From Chloroflexota bacterium (lineage in GTDB: Bacteria > Chloroflexota > Dormibacteria > Dormibacterales > Dormibacteraceae): a DNA stretch of 13,343 bases. Of this stretch, positions 1 through 5,066 are shown in pieces. The notes below the pieces were generated by a model. The model was given only the letters and a program-made list of their open reading frames with translations, did not search any database and had not been told where the DNA came from. The stretch covers positions 1-13,343 of the forward strand of contig VBJR01000194.1 in assembly GCA_005880175.1 (NCBI GenBank), in the 5' to 3' direction. The position numbers and the translations under genes are program-made. The first letter of the stretch is position 1; each line of letters begins with the position of its first letter.

Positions 1-215
1 GTCTCGGTCTCCTCGCTGAGGCGATGGATGTGGCGCCAGGCGTTCAGCGCGGCCTCCTGGACGGCGTCCTCGGCCTCCTCCCGGCGCTGCAGCATGCTGT
101 AGGCGAGGCGGTAGCCGGGCTCGATGAGCGGTCGCAGGAGCGCCTCGAAGGCGCTGGCGTCGCGCTGCCGGGCGGCGGCCACCAGGTCGCGGTCGGTCGC
201 GCTGGCCACTCCCAT
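1..215 (-). CDS. ECF sigma factor, N-terminal part only (cut by window edge)
   Basis: About 71 N-terminal residues of an RNA polymerase sigma-70 factor of the extracytoplasmic-function type. The reading starts at an ATG and runs off the left end without a stop. What is visible is region 2: an opening 'TDRDLVAAARQRDASAFEALL', then 'GYRLAYSMLQRREEAEDAVQEAALNAWRHI', in which the acidic 'EEAEDAVQEA' helix and the following 'AW' are the usual core-polymerase-binding signature. Region 4, which reads the -35 element, lies outside the window. The ATG is preferred because homology begins almost at once. A purine-rich AGGGGG stretch lies about 16 nt upstream, too far for a good ribosome site, so a start at the GTG two codons later is possible. 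It lies 40 bp beyond the stop of the GNAT gene on the same strand, so read-through from that gene is likely. Confidence 0.85.
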   Translation of the reverse strand, partial: MGVASATDRDLVAAARQRDASAFEALLRPLIEPGYRLAYSMLQRREEAEDAVQEAALNAWRHIHRLSEETE

Positions 216-255
216 GGAATGCGCCAGCGGGCCCCCTGGTTGCTGCCCTACCCGA

Positions 256-957
256 TTACCGGCGGCGCCGCGGCGACTCGTACGACCACAGGCGGTCCAC
301 CTCCTCGAAGCCGGCCGAGCCGAGCAGGCGCAGGACCGCCGACGGATCGCGCTCGCGCGGGTCGGCGTGGTCCACGAACGCGGCCACGGTCTCGGCGCCG
401 CGCATCGCGAGGAAGCGGAGGGCCTGGGCCAGCAGCCGGCGGCCGATGCCGCGGCCGCGCTGGGCGGGCGCCACGTCGATCCACCACAGGACGCCGCAGC
501 CGTGGCCGCCGAGGGCGATCTCGGCGGAGGCGACGGGGTCCTCGCGGTCGCCCATGACGAGCTGCCACGTGGGGATCTCCCCCGCGCCCGAGGTGGGCCG
601 GACGGTGGCGATGTCCTCGGCGCCCGCGCCGGACGAGAACCGGTCCGTCGGCAGCACCAGGTAGCGCCACGAGTCGCGGCCCATCAGGCCGCGTGACGTC
701 AGCAGCTCGTGCGTGACGGGCCGCTGCTCGACCGGCAGCGCCTCGAGGCCGAGGCTCAGCGCCGAGGCGATCCAGAACGCGTACAGGTGCGAGCTGCCGT
801 TCAGCTCGCCCATGACGTGGTCGATCAGGGGCTCCACGACTCGGCGCTCCTCGCGGCCGTGGAGCCAGAGGAGCCAGCCGCTGCGGTCGGCGGTCGCGAC
901 GGCGTAGGACGCCGTGCCCACCACGGCGCCGCCGCGGCGGGCGACGACGACGCGCAC
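256..957 (-). CDS. GNAT-family N-acetyltransferase domain protein (probably the C-terminal part of a frame-split gene)
   Basis: The frame reads as a GNAT acyl-CoA-dependent acetyltransferase. The final ~90 residues carry the classic core: 'VASAEIALGGHGCGVLWWIDVAPAQRGRGIGRRLLAQAL' has strand 4 leading into the acetyl-CoA pyrophosphate loop RGRGIG, followed by 'GSAGFEEVDRLWSYE', the usual closing 'GF' strand. The N-terminal ~120 residues look like a second, degenerate GNAT-like half ('VVVARRGGAVVGTASYAV'), so this may be a tandem GNAT. The GTG at 957 is the first start codon in the frame, yet the frame stays open and protein-like upstream of it ('RDRPSAVDATWWRELSN', about 955-1005) with no ATG, GTG or TTG. 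That suggests the true start is that of the proline-rich frame beginning at 1964, joined by a frameshift. The substrate cannot be told from sequence. Confidence 0.8.
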   Translation of the reverse strand: MRVVVARRGGAVVGTASYAVATADRSGWLLWLHGREERRVVEPLIDHVMGELNGSSHLYAFWIASALSLGLEALPVEQRPVTHELLTSRGLMGRDSWRYLVLPTDRFSSGAGAEDIATVRPTSGAGEIPTWQLVMGDREDPVASAEIALGGHGCGVLWWIDVAPAQRGRGIGRRLLAQALRFLAMRGAETVAAFVDHADPRERDPSAVLRLLGSAGFEEVDRLWSYESPRRRR

Positions 958-1964
958 GTTCGACAGCTCGCGCCACCAGGTCGCGTCGACCGCCGATGGT
1001 CGATCTCGACCGGTCCAGTCGGCCTGGGCGCGACCGGGGGCGGGGCCGCTGGGGCCGGGGGCGGGGCCGCTGGGGCCGGGGTCGGCGTCGGGAGGCCGGG
1101 GCCGAACCGGGCCGGCGGCGGCTGGAGCTGCGGGCGAGGCGGCGCGGGAGTCGGGGCCGGGGCCGGCGCCACGACGGCCGGCGGGGCGGCTGAAGCCGCC
1201 GCGGAGGCGATCGGGATCTGCGCCGGCAGGCCTCGCGCGAAGCCGGGGGCCGGCAGCGAGGGCATCCGCGGCGCCGGCGCGGGCGTCGCGACGGCGCTCC
1301 GGAGCTGAGGCGGCGCCAGGGCCGGGGCCGGCGGCGGTGGGACGGGGTCGGGCGCCGGCAGGCCGCGGGCGAAGCCGGGCGCGGGCAGCGAGGCCGCCGG
1401 CGGCCGAGCCGGCGCCGGTGCGGGAGCGGGCGGCGCCTCGACCCGCTGCTGGAGCGGCGGCGCGTACCGGGGCGGCGGCTGCTCCTCCGGCGGCGGAGCG
1501 TACCGCCGCCGGTCCCCCTGGGGCGTCGGCCGGTAGCCGGTCTCCGCGGCGGCCGCGGCGGGTCGCGGCTCGGGCTGGTACCAGGGCGGGCTGCCCGCGG
1601 CGGCGCGGTACTGCGGCTCCGGGCGCGGCGGCTCCAGGCGAGGCGCCGGCGGCGGCTCGGGCCGGGGCGCCGGCAGCGCTGGCGGCGGCGCCGGAGCGGG
1701 CGCGGCGGAGCGATAGATCGGCTCGGGGGCCGGCCGGTACGTGGACTCCGGCGCGGGCCGGTGGACGGGCTCCGCGGCCGAGCGGTAGGTGGGCTCCACG
1801 CTGGAGCGGTACGTCGGCTCGACGGCAGGCGCCGACGCCGGCGCCGGACGCTGCGGCTGGACGGCGGCGGACGGGTCTGGTTGAGGGACGTCGCCCGGGC
1901 CGTTGGGCCGGGGCTGCGGTGTGTTGTTGTTCGTGCGCTCAGGATCGAACTTCGTCGCTCGCAT
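825..1964 (-). CDS. Proline/alanine-rich low-complexity protein (likely N-terminal region of the GNAT protein)
   Basis: The reading frame starts at an ATG ('MRATKFDPERTNNNTPQPRP') and is dominated by Pro, Ala, Arg, Glu and spaced Tyr. Residues 48-87 are five octapeptide units of the type (V/A/P)EPxYRxx. Further on, 'LPAPGFARGLPA' appears twice and a looser 'PARFGPGLPTP' once. There is no signal peptide and no membrane segment, so it should be a disordered cytoplasmic region. Repeat-type sequence persists to about 1020. Beyond that this frame turns into compositional noise up to its stop at 825, while another frame carries the GNAT domain. The last ~60 residues are therefore probably not translated as such. 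I infer one protein of about 569 residues with a disordered N-terminus and a GNAT C-terminus. An independent short proline-rich protein is the alternative. No convincing ribosome site or promoter was seen upstream. Confidence 0.6.
   Translation of the reverse strand: MRATKFDPERTNNNTPQPRPNGPGDVPQPDPSAAVQPQRPAPASAPAVEPTYRSSVEPTYRSAAEPVHRPAPESTYRPAPEPIYRSAAPAPAPPPALPAPRPEPPPAPRLEPPRPEPQYRAAAGSPPWYQPEPRPAAAAAETGYRPTPQGDRRRYAPPPEEQPPPRYAPPLQQRVEAPPAPAPAPARPPAASLPAPGFARGLPAPDPVPPPPAPALAPPQLRSAVATPAPAPRMPSLPAPGFARGLPAQIPIASAAASAAPPAVVAPAPAPTPAPPRPQLQPPPARFGPGLPTPTPAPAAPPPAPAAPPPVAPRPTGPVEIDHRRSTRPGGASCRTCASSSPAAAAPWWARRPTPSRPPTAAAGSSGSTAARSAESWSP
1035..1081. repeat. Tandem 21-bp GC-only repeat at the proline-rich/GNAT junction
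   Basis: Two perfect copies of a 21-bp unit occupy 1035-1055 and 1056-1076, and the first bases of a third follow to 1081. On the minus strand each unit encodes PAPAAPP. The unit is a multiple of three, so whole-unit slippage keeps frame, but its long G and C runs (five and four) are classic places for single-base indels. It sits where the proline-rich frame hands over to the GNAT frame. Confidence 0.9.
1704..1823 (-). repeat. Five degenerate 24-bp units encoding Tyr-containing octapeptides
   Basis: On the minus strand the units read VEPTYRSS, VEPTYRSA, AEPVHRPA, PESTYRPA and PEPIYRSA (residues 48-87 of the proline-rich frame). Each has Pro at position 3 (or Ser in one unit), Tyr/His at position 5 and Arg at position 6. 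The protein pattern is kept better than the DNA, which argues that this frame is or was translated. Confidence 0.8.
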
Positions 1965-2043
1965 AGTGCCTGAGCCAGCCACAATACTCGCCTTGCCCCG
2001 CTCGGCACCCGACGGTTCTGCAAAATGCCACGCATAAACGGCT

Positions 2044-2055
2044 GCACCCGGGTGC
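2044..2055. promoter_or_regulatory. Palindrome GCACCCGGGTGC, possible operator
   Basis: A perfect 12-bp palindrome 80 bp upstream of the ATG at 1964. Its half-site recurs in the palindrome at 2114-2128, which favours a repeated protein-binding site over chance. The binding protein is unknown. Confidence 0.35.
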
Positions 2056-2113
2056 CCGCGGACTCGTTTCGAGCCCGCTCCGGCCGCCCCTGATTCCGCA
2101 CGATTCCGCACGC

Positions 2114-2128
2114 GTGCACCGGGTGCAC
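2114..2128. promoter_or_regulatory. Palindrome GTGCACC-G-GGTGCAC, possible operator or terminator stem
   Basis: A perfect 7-bp inverted repeat with a 1-nt centre, 19 bp past the stop codon of the thioesterase gene. A 1-nt loop is too small for a good hairpin and no T-run follows on the minus strand, so a DNA-binding site is more likely than a terminator. It shares its half-site with the palindrome at 2044-2055. Confidence 0.35.
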
Positions 2129-2146
2129 CCACCCGGCCGGCCGCGC

Positions 2147-2953
2147 TCAGGTCCGCAGCCGGAAGATCGCGAGCTGCCTCGCCTGGGCCAGCACCCGGCC
2201 GTCGCGCGACCAGATGACGCCGTCGCTCTCCCAGTACCCCTCCGCCCCGACGCGGGACGCGAAGACCGCGAAGGCGAAGTCGTCCGGACCGGCGCCGGCG
2301 AGCGGCACGGTCGCCCGGAAGTGGATCGTCAGGTCCACGGTGGGTACGACGCCGCGGGGCTGGTCGAGGAGCAGCAGCACCGGCGGGTACCAGCCGTCGG
2401 ACATCGCCGCGAGCTGCGCCGCGTCCACGATCCTCGGCTCGCGGAGCCGGACCCAGCCGCCGCCCACCGCCTGCGCCGCTCGCGTGAACGGCGTGCCGCC
2501 GATGCACACCCGGTGCTCCCACCGGGACGCGAACGTCGGCGCCCCGGCGACCGGCCCCCAGGCCGGCACCGCCTCCGGCGGCGGCGCCTCGGGCATCGGC
2601 TGGTCCTGGAAGTCCAGGCCCGGCCGGGGGCCGCCGAACGCCGCCAGCGCCAGGGCCACGGTGGCGTCGCCCTGGGTCATGCGCGCCGACAGGGTGGTCA
2701 TGGACCGTCCGCCCCGCTCCACCGTGGTGGCGATCCGGGCCGGGCCGGGCCCGCATGCGGCCAGGTAGTGCACCGTCAGCGAGCGCGGCGGGCGCTCGGG
2801 ATCGGCGACCGCCGCCTCCAGTGCCCGTGTGAGCACCGCCGCGACGTAGCCGCCGTTGGTCGCGCCGGGGCCGATCCGCCAGTGCGCGGGCACCTCCACG
2901 TCGAAGGCGCCCGCGCCCGCCGGACGCAATGTGACATCCGTGTCGAAACCCAT
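2147..2953 (-). CDS. TesB-like acyl-CoA thioesterase domain protein
   Basis: A 268-residue protein with a double hot-dog layout. The N-terminal hot dog has 'HWRIGPGATNGGYVAAVLTRAL' (residues 24-45), whose NGGY turn and following long helix are typical of this thioesterase group, then 'SLTVHYLAACGPGPARIATTVERGG'. The C-terminal half has 'PTVDLTIHFRATVP' and ends 'YWESDGVIWSRDGRVLAQARQLAIF', the usual D-G-x-x-W-s-x-D-G-x-x-x-A-x-x-R-Q-L strand. The family hydrolyses acyl-CoA thioesters. The acyl chain cannot be told, and some members are non-catalytic binders. It starts 15 nt after the stop of the MFS exporter on the same strand with no promoter between, so it is the third gene of the padR operon. 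No Shine-Dalgarno sequence precedes the ATG; translation may depend on the upstream gene. Confidence 0.85.
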   Translation of the reverse strand: MGFDTDVTLRPAGAGAFDVEVPAHWRIGPGATNGGYVAAVLTRALEAAVADPERPPRSLTVHYLAACGPGPARIATTVERGGRSMTTLSARMTQGDATVALALAAFGGPRPGLDFQDQPMPEAPPPEAVPAWGPVAGAPTFASRWEHRVCIGGTPFTRAAQAVGGGWVRLREPRIVDAAQLAAMSDGWYPPVLLLLDQPRGVVPTVDLTIHFRATVPLAGAGPDDFAFAVFASRVGAEGYWESDGVIWSRDGRVLAQARQLAIFRLRT

Positions 2954-2968
2954 CGAGGAGATGATCGC

Positions 2969-4498
2969 CTACGCCGCCTCCGCGATGGCCGGCGCCTCGG
3001 CCCGGCGGCGGCCGACCACCAGCAGGCAGCTCAGCGAGGCCGCCGCCAGCGCGCCAACCGCGACCAGGACGGTCGGCTGCAGAGCCGCCACGAACCCGTT
3101 GACGGGCAGCGACACGCCCCCGTCCCGACCGCGGCCGACCTGGAAGCCGGCCCGGGCCGCCTGGGCGAACCCGTCCACGAACCCCGGCCGCGCGGCCGCC
3201 GGGAGCTGCGCCGACGCGGTGACCGCCCGCTCGTGCAGCGCGACCGCGAGCTGGCTCTGGAGCACGGCGCCCGTCACCGCGCCCCCGAGCACGCTGCCCA
3301 GCTGCCGGGTCGTGTTCAGGACCGACGAGGCGGCGCCCGCCTCGCGCGGCGTGATCCGGCGCATGGCCAGGCTCATCATCGGGGCGAACACGAGGCCCAG
3401 GCCGACGCCGGTCACGACCAGCGGCAGCGTGAACGACAGGGACGTGGACGCCGTCGTCCGGGTCAGCGCCAGCCAGGCGGCGCCGCCGCCGAACAGGCCC
3501 AGCCCCGCCATCAGCAGGTACTTGCCGCCCAGGCGGTCCGCCAGCCGGCCGGCGAACGGGGCCACCACGCCCGCGACCAGCGACATCGGCGCGATCGTCA
3601 GGCCGGACTGGAGCGGCGTCATGCCCAGCACCGACTGCGTGTAGATCGTCACCGGCAGGAAGATGCCCTGCATCCCGAACTGCATGGCGGCGCCGGTCCA
3701 GTTCATCAGCGAGAAGTTGCGGTCGCGGAACAGGCGCAGCGGGATCAGCGGCTCGGCCTGCCGCGACTCCCAGAGCAGGAAGGCGGCGAGCGCGACCACC
3801 CCGGCGCCGATCGTGGACCAGATCGCCGGCGACCAGTCGTACCGCTGGCCCTCGATCAGGCCGAACACGAGCAGCAGGAGCGCCGCGCTGGCCAGCCCGA
3901 CGCCCACCACGTCCATGCGGTGGCGAACGCCCGGGCGCAGGTCGGGGATCAGCAGCAGGCTGGCCGCGACGGCCAGGGCGCCGACCGGCACGTTCAGGAA
4001 GAAGATCCAGCGCCAGTCCGCGTACGTGACGATCAGGCCGCCCAGCGTGGGACCGGCCACCGTCGAGATGCCCACGATCGCCCCGTTCACGCCGAACGCG
4101 GCGCCCCTCCGCTCGGGCGGGAACAGCGCGGTCAGCAGGGTCAGCGACTGCGGCATCAGCAGCGCGCCGCCGGCGCCCTGGAGGACGCGGGCCGCGATCA
4201 GCTGCGTCGAGTCCTGCGACAGCCCGCACAGCGCGGACGCGACGGTGAACACCCCGAGGCCGGCCACGAACAGGTTGCGCGGCCCCCACAGGTCGCCCAG
4301 GCGGCCGGCGGTGACCAGCAGGACCGCGTATGCGAGCAGGTAGCCGTTGAAGACCCACGGCGCCTGGTCGAGCGACGCGCCCAGGCCGGACATGATGCTG
4401 GGGGTGGCCACGTAGACGATCGTGGTGTCGAGCATGATCATGAACGCGCCCAGGCAGGTCACCAGCAGGACCAGCCAGCGGTTCCGGGTGTCTTCCAT
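2969..4498 (-). CDS. MFS drug exporter, DHA2 (EmrB/QacA) family, 14 TM helices
   Basis: A 509-residue inner-membrane protein, the usual length for 14-helix drug:proton antiporters. TM1 carries 'LDTTIVYVATPSI' (residues 23-35), the family's motif D1. 'GRLGDLWGPRNLF' (65-77) is motif A of the loop between helices 2 and 3, and 'STVAGPTLGG' (145-154) is the antiporter motif C. A second motif-A-like loop, 'GRLADRLGGKYLL', appears in the C-terminal half. The protein should export toxic organic compounds using the proton gradient; the substrate is unknown. The ATG shares one base with the padR stop codon (TGATG), so the two genes are translationally coupled. A padR partner suggests induction by a substrate-like ligand. 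An in-frame extension upstream of the ATG runs through padR in the wrong frame and is not part of the gene. Confidence 0.93.
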   Translation of the reverse strand: MEDTRNRWLVLLVTCLGAFMIMLDTTIVYVATPSIMSGLGASLDQAPWVFNGYLLAYAVLLVTAGRLGDLWGPRNLFVAGLGVFTVASALCGLSQDSTQLIAARVLQGAGGALLMPQSLTLLTALFPPERRGAAFGVNGAIVGISTVAGPTLGGLIVTYADWRWIFFLNVPVGALAVAASLLLIPDLRPGVRHRMDVVGVGLASAALLLLVFGLIEGQRYDWSPAIWSTIGAGVVALAAFLLWESRQAEPLIPLRLFRDRNFSLMNWTGAAMQFGMQGIFLPVTIYTQSVLGMTPLQSGLTIAPMSLVAGVVAPFAGRLADRLGGKYLLMAGLGLFGGGAAWLALTRTTASTSLSFTLPLVVTGVGLGLVFAPMMSLAMRRITPREAGAASSVLNTTRQLGSVLGGAVTGAVLQSQLAVALHERAVTASAQLPAAARPGFVDGFAQAARAGFQVGRGRDGGVSLPVNGFVAALQPTVLVAVGALAAASLSCLLVVGRRRAEAPAIAEAA

Positions 4499-5028
4499 CA
4501 CTCGTTCTCCAGGCGCGCCGCCAGGCGCGCGTACCAGTCGGCCAGGTGCTCGTGCAGGTCGATGCCGAACTGGAGCACCTCGTCGTGCATGGCGTTCTCG
4601 CGATGGGCTGGCTTGCCCTCGCTCTGCTTCCGCAGGCCGTTCGCCTGGGCCCGGTGGCGGGCGGCCATGTTGCCGGCCAGCTCGGCGCGCTTCTCCCGCT
4701 CCACGGCGTCGGAGAAGAAGAGGCGCACCAGCATCTCGTCGCGGATCTCGCAGGGCCGGGTGCCGGTGTCGGACACCCAGTCCGCCAGCGCCTCCTCGCC
4801 CAGCCGCGTCAGCCGGTAGAGCGTCCTCTGCCGGGAGCCGGTGGGCTGGTCCTCCGCATCGATCAGGCCGGCGTCGAGCAGCCGCTTGAGCTCGGGATAC
4901 AGCTGCCCGTAGCTGACCGCCCAGAAGTGCCTGGTCGAGGCGTCCGCGAACGCCTTGATGTCGTACCCCGACCGCGCCCGCTCGTGGAGCGCGCCCAGGA
5001 TGACGTACGCGGTGTTGCTGAGCTCCAT
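4498..5028 (-). CDS. PadR-family transcriptional regulator
   Basis: A 176-residue repressor. The N-terminal winged helix is clear: 'LSNTAYVILGALHERARSGYDIKAF' followed by 'AVSYGQLYPELKRLLDAGLIDAED', where S-x-G-Q-L-Y-P-x-L-x-R-L is the recognition helix typical of PadR proteins. The wing is 'RTLYRLTRLGEEAL'. The remaining ~90 residues (Glu/Arg-rich helices, 'REKRAELAGNMAARHRAQANGL') match the Vir-type C-terminal dimerisation domain. PadR proteins usually repress a neighbouring transporter or detoxification gene and their own gene until a small aromatic or drug-like ligand binds. Here the first gene downstream is a drug exporter, one base overlapped. The start at 5028 is supported by homology from residue 2 and by the promoter/palindrome directly upstream. 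There is no Shine-Dalgarno sequence, and the predicted transcript start leaves almost no leader. Confidence 0.93.
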   Translation of the reverse strand: MELSNTAYVILGALHERARSGYDIKAFADASTRHFWAVSYGQLYPELKRLLDAGLIDAEDQPTGSRQRTLYRLTRLGEEALADWVSDTGTRPCEIRDEMLVRLFFSDAVEREKRAELAGNMAARHRAQANGLRKQSEGKPAHRENAMHDEVLQFGIDLHEHLADWYARLAARLENE

Positions 5029-5035
5029 AGCTCGG

Positions 5036-5062
5036 CAAGATATATCCGACAGATATATCTTG
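5036..5062. promoter_or_regulatory. Probable PadR operator: 10-7-10 inverted repeat
   Basis: CAAGATATAT and ATATATCTTG form a perfect 10-bp inverted repeat with a 7-nt centre (5046-5052). It is almost free of G and C in an otherwise very GC-rich window. The octamer AGATATAT also recurs as a direct repeat at 5038 and 5051. The site fills the 34-bp gap between the aldo/keto reductase stop and the padR start and covers the predicted promoter, as expected for autorepression. PadR as the binding protein is inferred from position. Confidence 0.8.
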
Positions 5063-5066
5063 TCAA
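5037..5066 (-). promoter_or_regulatory. Promoter of the padR-exporter-thioesterase operon
   Basis: On the minus strand a perfect -35 consensus TTGACA (5066-5061) is followed after 16 nt by TATATC (5044-5039), or after 18 nt by TATCTT (5042-5037). Transcription would begin about 4 nt before the padR ATG, giving an essentially leaderless mRNA. The -35 overlaps the stop codon of the preceding reductase gene, and the -10 lies in one arm of the palindrome. Confidence 0.65.

Larger units (their letters stand above)
1965..2146. other. Intergenic region with two related palindromes and a tandem repeat
   Basis: This 182-bp gap between the thioesterase stop and the ATG of the proline-rich gene is the longest non-coding stretch in the window. 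It contains GCACCCGGGTGC (2044-2055), a perfect 12-bp palindrome. It also contains GTGCACC-G-GGTGCAC (2114-2128), a perfect 7-1-7 palindrome built from the same half-site. Between them GATTCCGCAC is present twice in tandem (2092-2101 and 2102-2111). The part nearest the downstream gene (about 1965-2040) is the least GC-rich and the likely promoter zone for the minus-strand gene, but no clear -35/-10 pair was found. Confidence 0.6.

Noticed and set aside
248..2128. A 626-codon minus-strand frame covering the GNAT and proline-rich region
   Set aside because: Almost only Arg, Pro and Ser with no domain. Neither the octapeptide array nor the GNAT motifs are in this frame.
2044..2128. Intrinsic terminator after the thioesterase gene
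   Set aside because: Palindromes are present but have minimal loops and no T-run on the transcript strand.
2114..4819. A 901-codon open frame on the plus strand opposite the thioesterase, exporter and padR genes
   Set aside because: Composition is Arg/Gln/His-heavy with no recognisable domain. It is the antisense shadow expected from GC-rich codons, while the minus-strand genes have clear family motifs.
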